Source: Macrostomum hystrix (Eukaryota; Platyhelminthes; Macrostomidae). From it: a stretch of DNA of 64,000 nt. Positions 24,804 through 38,131 of this stretch are shown in pieces; position 1 is the first letter of the stretch, and each line of letters opens with the position of its first letter. Both the position numbers and the translations under genes were made by a program. The stretch lies in the NCBI GenBank assembly GCA_950097015.1, contig CATNEN010000033.1, positions 248,001-312,000 of the forward strand. Reading direction: 5' to 3'. Under the pieces are notes generated by a model. That model had not been told where the DNA came from. It saw only the letters and a program-made list of their open reading frames with translations, and did no database searches.

Positions 24804-27514
24804 GAATCAAAATGCAAACTATTCCTAAGCAATAGCCAGTATGTGTTATGATTTAAATTATTTTTTCGTGCGTTTTGTTAAACAATTGCTAAACTGGCGT
24901 GTTGTCCTCGCTAGATTTGAAACAAATTACCTCAGAGAAAGGAGAATTGGCGGAGAGTCACGCAATCGGGTTTTGCTATAGCCATTGTTTCTAATCTGTG
25001 AGTCTGGCTAGTCGTTCAATTCTGTAACTCAGGGTCAGGGCCGTATGGGAGAATTCCTCTGCGGCCTGAGGATTAAACAACCGGCCGGCCATCCATTTTT
25101 GCCTTTTCTCCTCCCGGTAGCCCTTCAATTTCCCATTCCCGACTGCTGAAGCGTCGCCCAGGGGACTAGAAATCCGGCAATTGGAGGGGGCAAAAACTCC
25201 ACCATCCCCCCACCTCCCCACCTAAACCAGGACCGAGGGCCCACTCTTGGCCAACTTTTCTGGTCCCAAAACCAGATCCCTCCCTCTCTTGCGTCTCTTA
25301 TTCTCCCCCAAGTTCCAGCGCCTTCCCCTCGTCTCTCCGCCGCCCTCTCCCATTTTCTCCCCTCTCTCTCTTCCTCTTTCCGCGCCTCCTTTAGCCTTCA
25401 TCATTCGTTCCTGAGTTGTGGGGTGGGGCTCTCCCATGGGGATCTCCGTCCCCACCCCCACCCGCTGCGGAGTTCCCATCAGCCTGAGGGTAGAGAGGGG
25501 AGTTACTCTGCCTCCTTAAATCCCCTTCCAATGGTCCTATATAGTGCGGCTGGCGTACTCAGCCACCCCGGAGATTGCACAGCCTTAGCCGCAAAGAAAA
25601 GTAAATGCTAGAGCCACACGCACTGTGTGCGGGCTGGGGATTATATAGAGAGACAGTCGCTCCCATATCGACCCAGCCGAGGACGAGGCAGGCCTGCAGC
25701 GATTGGGGGTTGAGAACGAAAGGAGACTGGAGGACAAGGGAGGCAAGGAGGGCAAGAGCGCGAGTGATGGGGCGGGCGAGACCAGACGCCCTGCTCCTCC
25801 CCCTCTCCGTCTCTTTAGCCTCAAAGAGTTCTCCCCCAAACTGAGTAGCAAGCTTTTTTCTCCTTTCCCCTCGTCTCTTACTGTTCTCCCATCGCATCTT
25901 ATTCGCCTCCTTATAGTCTTAGGCCATTCCCAGAAGGTAGTGCTTGCTTGCTAATCTTGTCAACGGTGGTCGTTGTTATTCTATAAATTGCATATAAATT
26001 GCTTCTCTCCTTAATTAGCTTCCTGAGTGCCTAGCGGAAAGGTCAACAGCGGAAGCCGCAAATGTGACTTCCGCCACGGATAAAAGTGGACGGAATTTCT
26101 TTTAGAGAGAAAAACTAATCGGATACTTGGCATTGGATTATTAACAAGTCCAACTAGTGCTGAAGGAAATTCAGGTCAGGGAACGTTGTCTGTGATAACC
26201 AAGCAAAACTTTTTTACTTAACTTTTTTTCTAAATTGTCTGCTCATCTCACACCTACCTCTCCGGGTGTGTACTCTCGGAAAGTTTTCGATCCAACTGTC
26301 ACTCCTTATCTTTAATGGACTGAGCTGTAGTAGCACCAGCAGCTACTCAACAGCTAGCTCCCTATCCAGAAGCATTATGGCTGATGGGATCTGACAAGCC
26401 GCAGTGCCGCCAGCGAGATCCCGGGAGGCAAAACTTTTCGTGGTGTAGGGGGTTGCTGGTGGTCTTGTTGTTGCCAAAGTCCTTTCATTTGTCGCCTGCT
26501 GTGCCGGCTAAAATGATCTGTCGCGAGGCAGCAACTGTGATCGCAGCTAACTTGATCGATACAGATTCAACATTTTTATAGCGAGAGCGAAAGCAAAAGA
26601 GATTCCATTTGTTGGTTTAAAAATCGACGACTTACCTCGGGGGGGACTCAGAGATAAGATCTTGTCCTAGCCGCAATCCGCAGAAGCAACCCGTATCGTG
26701 ACGGGAAATCCAACTGAAGCCTCGTGTCCTTCTACAACCCACCTTCAGAGCTCGAGCAAAATCGGACTCTCCTCAAACCCATCTCACCTTGGAGTCCGAT
26801 TGAGAAGTGCACGCGAGCTGCAAACTTTTTGGCCCAGACTTTCCTCAATTTTAAACATACCTTCTATTCCCCACATCAAGTATCCCACCCGCACACCCTT
26901 CCTCTTCTTCTCTTCTCTCAGCAGACTGACATTATCAGCAGCAGCAGGTGAAATAGATTCGACCACCCCTATTGATTTAACGACAACCTGAGCCATCTTG
27001 CCCAGTAGCAGATGGAATGCGAGCTCTCTCGCTCGTCCAGACACGGAGGCCGCATCGAGTTGTTGATTTTTCTCTTCCCGTCGCCTCCGCTGCTCGGTCC
27101 AAACTCATTGATTCCCGCTGAGTAGAATCTGCGAACCCAGTCCAGTTCAGTATTTGCAGCTCTTATTTTTTCACTGGGAAATGCCATAATTTATCCCATC
27201 ATGAGTATCTATTTGCAGAGCTAGTCGAGCCCCAGCAGATTTATGAATTTATGCACAGACAGCACAGCCGCAGCTATTGCGCGGCTACTGCGTACGGCTG
27301 TTCAGTCCCTGGACTGGGGGGACGCCACACCCACCCTCTTTTGCCCCAGCTGGTTGAACTGATTTAATCCATAGCTAAAGTGTCTTACTAAATAAATGTA
27401 CGTGTTCTTACTGTTGATAAAATGATAAAATATAATTTATGTAACTTTGGCAACATCAAACTGAGTTTTGAAACTGTTGAAAAACTTACAAAAAGGCCAG
27501 CGCAAGACGCCAGG
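24804..27514. other. Upstream region of the KIAA0513 homologue with GC-rich islands
   Basis: No recognised coding gene. GC-rich, pyrimidine-strand-biased islands at about 25030-25900 and 26650-27190 hold several overlapping ORFs in different frames that look compositional. They could include promoter and non-coding 5' exons of the plus-strand gene starting at 27515. Confidence 0.45.
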
Positions 27515-30500
27515 ATGCTTGGCAGCCTACTGGGTGGCGCCACCAAGCTGCTGGGCTCCGTGGCTGACACCGTCACCATGGCAGTAACTGGAGACCCTCC
27601 GCAACAACAGCAGCAGCAGCAGCAGCAGCAGCAGAACCAGCAGGCTTCAGGCTTCGGTCGAGGAGTGGGCCAGCAGCAGCAGCAGCAGCAGCCGCCGCAG
27701 CAGCCGCATCGACCACCTCAAGCTGCGAGTGGGTTCTTCCAGAACCAGGGGCCCGGATCTGGTTTTCACCAACATCAGCCGCAGCAGCAGCAGCAGCAAC
27801 CGCAGCAGCAGGTTCAGCAGCCCCAAATTCAGCAGCAGCAGCAACAGACATTTCCGCATCAGCAGCAGTCACAGCAGCAGCCAAAACAGCAGCAGCAGCA
27901 GCAGCGACAGAATCTACAGCAGCATGTGCAGCCTCAGTTGCAACAAAATATTCAAAAAAATCATCAACTACAGCAACAGCAGCAACCTCTGCCACAACAG
28001 CAGCCACAACCTCTGCCACAACAGCAGTCGCAAACTCTACCACAACAGCAGTCGCAAACTCTACCACAACAGCAGCCGCAACCTCTACCACAACAGCAGC
28101 CGCAACCTCTGCCACAACAGCAGCCGCAACCTCTGCCACAACAGCAGCCGCAACCTCTGCCACAACAGCAGCCGCAACCTCTACCACAACAGCAGCCGCA
28201 ACCTCTGCCACAACAGCAGCCGCAACCTCTGCCACAACAGCAGCCTCAACAACATCAACACCAGCAACAACTGCACCAGCCGCAGCAAAATCATCATCAA
28301 CATCATCTATCGCAGCAGTCCCAGCCTCAGCAACAGCAGCAGCAGCAGAACTCGCAATACCAGCAGTCTCAAAGTGCCCAGCATCAGTATCAGCAGCAGC
28401 CGCATCAACCGCCAAACTCGCAGCAAACACTACAGTATCAGCAGCAGCAAATGCAGCCACATCCTCAGTATCAGCAGCAGCAGCAGCTGATGCCACAGCC
28501 ACTACAAAACCAACCCCAGCAACAGCCGCAGCAGTTGCAGCAGCAACAGAGCCACTATCAGCAGCCCCAATGGCAGCAAGCTCAATACCAGCAACAGCAG
28601 CAGCAGCCACCACAGCAATATCAGCAGCAGCTGCAGAATCCCCAGCCATTTTACCAGCCGCAATATCAGCAGCCGCTGCAGCAGCAGCCGCAGCCGCAGC
28701 CGCAGCAACAGCAACAGCCTCACCATGACGGCCTTTTCGGTGGTCTGACTTCAAAGATTGCCGAGCTCACCCGAAAGGCCTCATCGGCTCACGCTGCTAA
28801 CACTAACCATTCAACTGTTCAGCAGCCGCTGCCAATGCAGCAGCAAGGTCAGTGGCAGCAGCAGCAGCAGCAGCCGTCTTCTCAGTGGTCATTTGGAACA
28901 AACAATCACGGCTACACTGGTCATCCGACTGCCTCATGGCTCGGTTCCAGCGACCATGGCAATTCCGGATGGCAGCAGAGCTCCTCGCTTCAGACACAGC
29001 AGCCGCCGCTCGCAGCTGGCTTTCAATACGACTATAATCAAGGAGCGCCCGCGTCTTCGTCGACAGCGGCTTGGTTGGGCCAGACAGCAGCCGCCACCGG
29101 GGTAGGAGGCCTCTGGCAGCAGCTGCCTCAGCAACAGCCGACGACACTGTTGGCAGCGGACAATGCCAGCCAGGAAATCGGAGGCATCTACAGCAGCATC
29201 AGCCTGACCACCGATCCCTACATTCGGGCGGCCTTGCGCGGCGAGCTGCTACCGGATGCGCCTTGCTTCGTCGGCGGCAGTCGCATTGGCTCAACCTCGT
29301 CTTCCTCCTACCTAGAGAGGCTACTGGCCGGACACGACAGCCGCACCTTGGCCCGCCAGTCCACCGACCCGATGTCGGGTCTTGACGACGATGACCCGAG
29401 CCTAACCGCGGCCGCACGACATCGTCGAAGCCGCTGGTGGCTAGATTCGACTCGACACGATTCCACGTCAGCGGCAGCCAACGCTGGCCGGGTGCGAGCC
29501 GCCAGCCCCTCCGTGATCATCGGACGGCGAGGAGGCTCGGCCGGCGGCCGCTACACCGACGAGTTCGGTCTGGAGGACGCAGACCTCGCCAGGCCGGCGT
29601 CCGCCCTTCAACGCTACCGCCCGTGGAGACAGCACCGAGACTGGGACATCGATCGAGACGCCGCGAGCAGTCCGGCACCGCCGGGACGAAGCTTCGCCGC
29701 CCACGGTCGAAGCTACGGCTACGATCAGGGCTACGGCCGCGGCTACAGTTTCAGCGAGGCGGAGGGCGAAGCGGAGGCTGAGCTGGAAGTTGAGGGCGAT
29801 TATCGACGAAGCCATCAACAGTCTCACCGGCGGAGACGGAGACACGACTCGGCGCAGGCGGCGGTGCTTGTTCGCGGAGGCGGAGGCCAGTACGCGGACG
29901 ATGACTATTACAACGCGAACTACTTTGTTGGTGGCCGCCAGCGCAGGAGCATCGGCGCCTCCAGATCTGCCATCGCGAGCTTCCAAGGTGAGCGGCGACA
30001 TCAAAGGCGCAGTCGCGTCGCCGGCGCGGGCGTCGGCGTCGGTGGCAACTTTGATGACGCCCTCGATCAGGCGGCTGTAGACGATATGAACGACGAGGAG
30101 GTGCGCGAGTGCCGCGACTTCATGACCCGATCGGTGAACAAGATGCTCAACCAGGGGTGAGTGAAATCATTGCTGAGCTATAGAATAATGCCCATCAAAA
30201 AGCATTCATATTCCACTTCGCATTGGTATCCTAATTCATCTTCGCATCCGCATCCACATCCACATTCGCATTCACATTCGCATTCGCATTCGCATTCGCA
30301 TTCGCATTCGCATCCGCATTCGCATTCGCATTCGCATTCACATCCACATTCGCCGCATTCGCATTCGCATTCGTATCCGTATTCGCATTCGTATCCGCAT
30401 CTGCATTCGCATCCGCATTCGCATCCGCATTCGCATCCGCATTCGCATCTGCATCCGCATTCGCATCTGCATCCGCATTCGCATCTGCATCCGCATTCGC

Positions 30501-32816
30501 ATTCGCATCCGCATCCGCATTCGCATTCGCATCCGCATTCGCATCTGCATCCGCATTCGCATTCGTATCCGCATCTGCATCCGCATTCGCATCCGCATCC
30601 GCATTCGCATTCGCATCCGCATCCGCATCCGCATCCGCATTCGCATTCGCATCCACATTCGCATCTGCATCCGCATTCGCATTCGTATCCGCATCTGCAT
30701 TCGCACTCGCATTCGCATCCGCATGCGCATTCACATCCGCATTCGTATCCGCATTTGCATTCGCATCCGCATTTGTATCCGCATTACCAGCCAAATTTTT
30801 AAGTCAAAGTTCTGCCAATCAATATTTCGCCAATTTTGCCAATTAATTTTAGAAACAGCATCTCTGTTGAGGAGAAGGCAAAATTTGGCCAGTATTGCCA
30901 GGTAAAATTGATTACTTTATTTAAAAATTAGGCTGAAGCAAATTTTGAGATTTCTTAGCTGACTCGGCTGCAGGGTGGATCCTAACCAACTGTTATCAAG
31001 TATTTAACGAATTTCCTATGCGCATTGCTTAGCATAATTTTATACAAGTCCTCAAGTCCCCGGTGCCACCAGTAGGGATCGCGTCTCCTCTGCACTTATA
31101 AACTCTTCAACGAAGAATTCGTTTGCTGGAAAAATATTCCATCAAAATGCTTTCGATTCCCATGGGCCAAAGCATCTGTGTCTACTGACTGTTGATTTTG
31201 GAGAGACGTTGCTAAATTGATGTGCAAAAATGGGGACACTTTCATTCTGTTCTTAAAAAATTCCCATCATCCCTATCTATCATTATCCAAATATCCCATT
31301 TTTAAGTATGCTATTGACTAACTATCCTATTCTCCCAACCCAATCTCGATTTCTCCCATTCTGCGAATCTCCCATTTGTCCTTTTTTTAAAACATCCTAT
31401 TCCATTAACATCCCTTTGTCTTAATATCCTATTCTCTAAATATCCCATTCTCTAAATATCCCATTCTCAAAATATCCCATTCTCTAAATATCCCATTCCA
31501 TCCCCATTCTCTAAATATCCCAGTCTCTAACTCGTTGATCTCTAAAGCTATAATTCGAATTTCTGCTCCCAAAAGACACGGCAAGTTCCAACAAGGAATC
31601 CCGTCGCATCTCCCTGTTTTTCGGATCCTCAGAAGTCAACAGGCCGGATTTGGTTCGCCCGCTGCGTGGAGGCCCAGAGGGGCCGCCCGGAGCGCGTGGA
31701 AGAGGACTCCTTCTTCGCCATCGTCCAGGCCCTGGCCATCGCTCTCTACGAGTGCAACGAGGCCGACGACTGGCGCACGGCATCCATTCTGATGAACATG
31801 TGCTTTACATACTACTATTCAAGTAGGCGGCATGCGAGTATTGCAATATTTTTTTATTAATTCATAATTGGTACATTCGCAAACTTTACCAAAGCTCTCT
31901 ACCTGAACCAACACCGACTGTAGCTACCAACCAGAGTGGCCAGATACACAAGCTTTACCTGTACAATTTCGTCAAAGATCAGCCAGTCTGGCAGTCGCTG
32001 AGATTCTGGAATGCCGCCTTCATCAGCTCCATTCACATCGACAAACAGAGCAGGTGCGAGGAATAGAATGGAATAGAATGGGAAAGGACGGTATAGAATG
32101 GAATAGAATGGGGAAGGATGGTATAGAATGGAATAGAATGGGAAAGGATGGTATAGAATGGAATAGAATGGGAAAGGATGGAAAAGAATGGAATAGAATG
32201 GAATAGAATGGAATAGAATGGAATAGAATGGAATAGAATGGAATAGAATGGAATAGAATGGAATAGAATGGAATAGAATGGAATAGAATGGAATCAAATG
32301 GGTGGAATGGAATGGATTTGAATGGATTGGAATAGAATGAAATGGAATGGAATATAAATTAGTATATTTCAAATGCGATCCGGTTGCAGAGATGGCTATG
32401 AAGTGGTTCGCCGAGACGGGGCCCAGCACACAGGTCACATGACCATGGGCCAGCTCAAGTGAGTAGTCCTGCATTCTTTTTTCTCTGTCTTAAGCCTACG
32501 AGAAAGTTGCACTCGAGAAACACCAACCCCGTCTTTTGCAGCACCTTCATCAGCAACATGAAGTCGTTCGACTTGAGCCGGGAAATGATTCGCGAATTTG
32601 TCCGCAAGCAATGCGAATTCCTGCACCTGCCGTCAGGTTTGTGAGGTCGCCTATTTGGTGTAGCCCCGACGCATTGCACTACTGCCCACTGCTGCAGAAG
32701 TAGTATGCGAAGCAGTCTATGCTGATTATAAATTTGGCATAAGAAATCGTTATAAAATTTTCGTTGCAGATCAGCGAAAAATGCTTTTGCAAGCCGTCGA
32801 CAAAAAACCATTGTAA
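27515..32816 (+). CDS. KIAA0513 homologue with giant Gln-rich N-terminal extension
   Basis: Seven exons with consistent phases: 27515-30156, 30853-30901, 31633-31822, 31924-32053, 32390-32458, 32542-32636 and 32770-32816 (1073 residues; human KIAA0513 is 411). The family is conserved and poorly understood. The match covers [91 protein letters not shown] and TFISNMKSF, in family order. The N-terminal about 400 residues are Gln/Pro-rich, including about 11 copies of an octapeptide of PQQQPQPL type (27985-28245). [16 protein letters not shown] recalls the FFGGLETKL segment of the human protein, though here it precedes the conserved core. Start chosen at MLGSLLGG; an upstream in-frame ATG at 27422 is less likely. 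Introns 1 and 4 hold microsatellites. Confidence 0.9.
30237..30792. repeat. Hexanucleotide array CATTCG/CATCCG in KIAA0513-homologue intron 1
   Basis: About 90 hexamers gcattc/gcatcc/gcatct. It occupies most of the 0.7-kb intron between exons 1 and 2. Stop-free in several frames, giving Ser-His and Ala-Asn-Asp pseudo-proteins. Confidence 0.95.
31385..31530. repeat. Short 17-bp minisatellite
   Basis: Repeated attctctaaatatccc units, degenerating leftward from about 31430. In intron 2 of the KIAA0513 homologue. Confidence 0.7.
32066..32345. repeat. GGAAT/GAATA-type 10-bp array
   Basis: Unit gaatggaata with some gggaaaggatggtata variants at the left and decay at the right. In intron 4 of the KIAA0513 homologue. 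Confidence 0.92.
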
Positions 32817-33282
32817 GTAAAGGAGCAACTGCTGCTGCTGCCGCTGCTGCTGCAGGGACTGATTTCCGTTTCCATGACTAGCAAACAATCAGTTAGCATT
32901 GCTTCAAACACTTATGTAAAGTCATGCCACTTTGCTTACAAAGTGAACGGCAGCTAGAAGGCTACTTTCTAAACATCAATTTGAATTTTTCACTCTTATT
33001 TAAAGCATTGAAAATGCACTTAAAAGAAAATTCTGTAGCTTAATTTATTCCTCTTAGTCAGTCGCATGCTTTTTCTGAGTCTTATTGTTATTGCAAGAAA
33101 TGTACTTTATTGATAGAATACAATTTACACCATTTAAGCCATGCAGTATACTGTGATAAGTAAACACCAACTTTGAATATGTTTAGTTCTCTATAAACTG
33201 CCGTATTTACTTTCTACTGGCTGCATCTAACATCTATAGGATATTTTATTTATAACCCAAAAATCTATTTGGATTTTCAGAG
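32817..33282. other. 3' flank of the KIAA0513 homologue
   Basis: AT-rich, with a small gctgctgctg run at about 32830-32855. No canonical AATAAA close to the stop. Nothing else recognised. Confidence 0.45.
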
Positions 33283-33975
33283 TAAATCCTACAGTAATTC
33301 CGAGGGAAATCCTACAGTAATTCCGAGGGAAATCCTACTGGAATTCCGAGGGAAATCCTACTGGAATTCCGAGGGAAATCCTACTGGAATTCCTAGGGAA
33401 ATTCTACAGTAATTCCGAGGGAAATCCTACTGGAGTTCCGAGGGAAATCCTACTGGAATTACGAGGGAAATCCTACTGGAATTCGGAGGGAAATACTACT
33501 GGAATTCCGAGGGACATCCTGCTGGAATTTCGAGGGAAATCCTACTGGAATTCCGAGGGAAATACCACTGGAATTCCGAGGGAAATACCACTGGAATTTC
33601 CAGGGAAATCCTGCTGGAATTCCGAGGGAAATACTACTGGAATTCCGATGGAAATCCTACTGGAATTCCGAGGGACATCCTGCTGGAATTTCGAGGGAAA
33701 TCCTACTGGAATTACGAGGGAAATCCTACTGGAATTCGGAGGGAAATACTACTGGAATTCCGAGGGAAATACCACTGGAATTTCCAGGGAAATCCTGCTG
33801 GAATTCCGAGGGAAATACTACTGGAATTCCGATGGAAATCCTACTGGAATTCCGAGGGACATCCTGCTGGAATTTCGAGGGAAATCCTACTGGAATTACG
33901 AGGGAAATCCTACTGGAATTCGGAGGGAAATACTACTGGAATTCCGAGGGAAATACTACTAAAATTGTGCAGTTC
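33283..33975. repeat. 23-bp minisatellite, GAATTCCGAGGGAAATCC family, copy 1
   Basis: About 30 units with core ggaattccgagggaaatcct. Variants (attacgag, attcggag, catcctgc, tttccag) recur as a block, so part of the array was duplicated as a unit. Same family and orientation as 43790-44235. Confidence 0.95.
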
Positions 33976-34669
33976 TAATCAAGTTGTAAATTCTAGCGAA
34001 ATCGGACTGGAATTCCTAGGGAAATCTAACAAGAATCTAGGTGCTGAATCCATCTATGTATTGTACCTGTGATCATGTGATCACGAGCTTTTAAAAGAGT
34101 TACTCGCAGCAAAATAAAAAGCTCTATTTGGTGTGGCGGTTTCACCGAATCTTGCTCTCCCTCTCTCTCCGCCAGTTATGATCATTCGCATAATAAATTA
34201 CTACACAAAGTCTTACCGCTTCCACATTTGCCACTTTTTAGTTATTGAATTTCTGTCGCCACTTTGTCTTATCTTAGCTGGTTTGTATCCGATTTTTAAC
34301 CAAATTGAATTGAATAATAATTATAGTTTCATATAGGCGGTCATGTTGGACACCTGAGCTTGTTTAAATCCTGCACTCGCACTGTACATGGTACACTTTG
34401 TACTATTATTTTCTCAATTGCGATGTTCCTCTGGCATAGAAACATTTATATTAGCAAACTGTAAGCTTGTTCATTGCGTAATCTGTGTTGTGCTGTCATT
34501 TCCTCTGTTACTGTAAATTGTCTCCACACTTGATAAACTTTTTCTTAATCTAGTTTTTGCTAAGTTTATTACATTTAATTTTACTGCTATTTTTATACTA
34601 AGATTATACAAATGTTATTTACATTTAATACTATAATACTTGCCGTTTTAATTGCTTTGTTCCTTTTTG
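33976..34669. other. AT-rich intergenic region
   Basis: No gene, element or array recognised. Confidence 0.5.
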
Positions 34670-35228
<559 letters not shown>

Positions 35229-35239
35229 ACACTTTTAAG

Positions 35240-35606
35240 GTGTATAATAATACGAATAATATTTGCAGCAGGGCTGCGGGCAATGGCACATCATTTGGTG
35301 ACACTAGACCCGCAGCCAGAGAGGAGGCAACTCTGTTCATTTCGCTGACTCCTGAGCACACACACACAGATACTGTACGCAGCCACACGCTCACACAGGT
35401 GTGTACATCTGCTCTGACTTTATCATCGTCATGCGGTGTACAGTCTCACTGTGCCTTAGAGGTTGGCCCTCAAGGACGTAAATTGCACGACAAGCCCCCA
35501 AGCCTTCTCTCTGCGGCTGCGCCCCAATTTAATGTGTCCTCACCGCGGAATCGAGCTCAGGGACCTTGGTGCGAGAGGCGAACGCACTAGACCGTTCACC
35601 CCCCTG
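35240..35606 (-). mobile_element. tRNA-derived SINE, full-length-type copy
   Basis: Read on the minus strand it starts ggggggtgaacggtctag (degenerate A box), then ctcgcaccaaggtccc and a B-box-like gctcgattccg, a long body, a GGCTGCGGG / CCCGCAGCC hairpin and an AT-rich ATT-type tail (35243-35264). Same family as 60558-60884 (roughly three quarters identical by eye) and 16565-16700. Confidence 0.75.
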
Positions 35607-36310
35607 AGCGAACAGTGGGACTAGGAGTTCATGCTGTCAAAGTTCATTTTGGCTAGCAAATATTTTTATTACCATTTTTGAGAAGCAGAGATTTTTATCG
35701 TGGTTATCGTCTGCTTTGAGCTATAATTTGTCGCATTGCATCGCAAAGTGAAACGAAAAGAACAAGTTTTCTTATTGTGCGATATTTGGAAATAATAGGG
35801 TTGGCGTTTCTATTACAATTCTATTTCTATTGAAGTTTTGTGATTAAAAATATGTAATAAAGGGCACAAGCTCCGTCTGTCATATGAAGTGCTTTTGCCA
35901 GCTTGGAGATGGCGGACCAGTAATTAATATTCCGCTACCTTGCTTCTCGCCTGAGAATGCACATTTTTGTTTCTGACGAGATAAGTCTTTCGCAATGTAC
36001 AGAACTTTGCCCAACGTTATTTAGGCATTTCATTGCAGACCTCCTCGGTTGAAAACAATCGCCTGAGACGGTAAATTGTTTCGTCAGTTTCGTCAGTTGA
36101 AGAGAATGTCAAATTTTAAAGAAGGAATGAGAAAACAGGAGAGCTTTAGTTCAAACCAATATCAAAAGGCTCGAAGGCCTCAAAGTACGATGCAGACGGG
36201 CCGCCAAACTAAAAAAAATCTGCTGCTTATGCCATTTTAGTCTGACGTCTCACTTATTGCCAAGACCTTCTCGCCTTCAACTTTAACGCTTAAGTGGAGG
36301 CTTCTGCGAG
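35607..36310. other. Upstream flank of the Ala-rich helical gene
   Basis: No gene recognised; presumably promoter-proximal DNA of the gene starting at 36424. Confidence 0.4.
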
Positions 36311-36317
36311 TATAAAA
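36311..36317 (+). promoter_or_regulatory. TATA box
   Basis: TATAAAA 107 bp upstream of the ATG at 36424, inside gcgagtataaaatcgc. Position fits a short 5' leader. Confidence 0.5.
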
Positions 36318-36423
36318 TCGCTGCTTATAGGCAAAGTTATTGTACGGGCCCACCTAAGTTTTAGTACCTTTTAGTGCCACTGCTTATACAGGTTTATACA
36401 GATTATAATAACACCTGAGGAAC

Positions 36424-37733
36424 ATGTCGCTTGATGAAGAACGAGTGAGTAAATGAGATTTTATTTATTACATTTTTTATTGTCTCTGAACTGTGTTGCT
36501 GATTGTTAAATGCTAGACAATATATAATGACCTCCTTCATCATTTGAACTTTATTAACATTCGTACATTCACTCATCATCCAGAAGTGTGACACTCTTAA
36601 ATGAATGTTATTGATATTGTCTAATTTTTCAAAACACAATTTTTGTTGCAGCAGCCGCTTATCCCAGATAATGATTCCAATGTAAGTATACGAAATGCTG
36701 GCTTTTGTCGTCGTTTTTTTGTAATAGAGCTTAAACTTGATCTAGATTCGGCGCCAGTAATTGAAAAAAAGTGTCACACGCTCGCTAGTAGAAATGAAAT
36801 CTTGAGAATTAGAGTTCAAATTCGAGGAAATGATATCAATATTAAAGTGAAATAATTTTCAAAGCTCCAATTTGAAAAAATTAGCGCAACCACAAGTTTA
36901 GTGCATGCAGTTCTGAATTAAACATAAGATTTTAATGCACGCATTTGGATTTCAGGAACAGCATAACGAAGATGACTCCCAGCAAATCAGAGATTCGCTG
37001 GTGAGTTTAAGCAAGGCGGTGGATGCAGCGCATGCACGGACAGAAGAGGCAACTAGAGCGGTTAATAAAGCTAAAGGCTCAAACGCTCAGACAAATCGTG
37101 CTGAGACTTCTCAAATCTGGAAGACAGCCACGGAGCTGATCAAAAAAGCGCAGGAAAACGCAGAAGTTGCTCAAACAGCCGCTACTGAGACAGCAGAGTC
37201 TCTTGATATGGACTCAAGACAAAAATCCAAAGCTGATAAGGTAAACACTGTGAGAAATGCGGCAAGTGTGCTGTACCAGTTGCTGGAAGTCACTGCCAAG
37301 ATGTCTGAAAAAGCAAACGAACTAAATGCGGCAGCCGAGGTGGCGCTCATCTGTGCAGTGAAAGCGACTCAAATAGCTGATGAAACTAAAAAGCTAGCTA
37401 ACTGGATGGCAAATCCGAGTCTCGGTACTGACTCTGATGCTCATGTGTACGAAGTAGAAGGCAATATTCGCAGCTTTCGAGAAGAACTCGAGGTGAGATA
37501 CCTTTTCCATTTCTTGTTATTTTTTACTCTGCCTAAAACCTCCGATTCGGAAATTTTAGAAAGAATTGCAACTGAGCTGGAAGGAGAATACTGGACAGGC
37601 AGCTATCAGCGCAGTAGAAGCGACTCAGCAGACAGTCCAAGAGCGGACACCAGCATGCGATGCCAACAATGCAGCTCAACTGTACTTGGAGCTGGCAAGA
37701 CAGACATTTTTAACCAAGATGGGGCCTTCGTAA
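36424..37733 (+). CDS. Ala-rich, highly charged helical protein of unknown family
   Basis: Four exons, all phase 0: 36424-36444 (MSLDEER), 36652-36681 (QPLIPDNDSN), 36956-37492 and 37560-37733, giving 253 residues. The body is rich in Ala, Glu, Lys, Gln and Thr with almost no Pro or Gly and heptad-like spacing (LSKAVDAAHARTEEATRAV, ELIKKAQENAEVAQTAA), so a long alpha-helical or coiled-coil rod is likely. Exon 4 ends LELARQTFLTKMGPS. No signal peptide or membrane helix; I do not recognise a family. Exon 2 has a tandem CAGCAG acceptor. Intron 3 is only 67 bp. A second open frame with a donor-like aatcag-gtaagc at 37808 leaves open a longer or alternative 3' end. Confidence 0.7.
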
Positions 37734-37885
37734 GGTCTGTCTTAGATACGAATCCCAATTTGCCTGTTGGACCCACCGGTTCGCCGAATGAGCAGCCAAC
37801 AAATCAGGTAAGCAAAAGAGAATAGGGCTTTATAGTCAAGCTTTAAAGTGCTAACATAAATAATGCAATATTTTATTATTTTTTT

Positions 37886-37891
37886 AATAAA
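37886..37891 (+). terminator. Candidate polyadenylation signal
   Basis: AATAAA 153 bp after the stop of the helical-protein gene, in a T-rich tract. Confidence 0.45.
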
Positions 37892-38040
37892 TGAAATATA
37901 CTCCCTATTTATTCCAATGCAAAGGCAATGCTGGAGTCTTCTTGACAGAGCGGCTAAGCCGAAGAGTGAACTATCGCCACCTTAATGTCGCATCTCCCCG
38001 TCTTATATATACACTCCCCACTAAAGAAGTCTATATATAC

Positions 38041-38100
38041 CAGGGGTCGGCAAACTCCAGCCAGCAGGCCAGATGCAGCCCTCGAAGCTCCCATATACGG
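38041..38100 (+). mobile_element. hAT-like transposon terminus (solo end)
   Basis: caggggtcggcaaactcc followed by a gccagcaggccagatgc stretch is the classic start of many hAT-family elements. Only this end is evident; the sequence passes into a 16-bp array after about 60-90 bp. gtctatatata occurs both just left of it (38027-38038) and right of the array (39389-39400), a possible trace of the insertion boundaries. Confidence 0.5.
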
Positions 38101-38131
38101 CCCGTTGCCCTTTCCAACACCTATAGTATCC

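Noticed and set aside
25222-25954. Cluster of overlapping ORFs in a GC-rich island
   Set aside because: Low-stop composition explains them; all frames are open, no family resemblance.
27573-28754. 393-codon Ala/Val-rich minus ORF
   Set aside because: Antisense shadow of CAG-rich coding sequence in the KIAA0513-homologue exon 1.
30161-30802. Ser/His-rich plus ORF and Ala-Asn-Asp and Arg-Met minus ORFs
   Set aside because: Hexanucleotide microsatellite in an intron of the KIAA0513 homologue.
6063-33975. Common origin of the 23-bp arrays at 6 kb and 33 kb because both contain GAATTC
   Set aside because: Outside the six shared bases the units do not align; probably coincidence.
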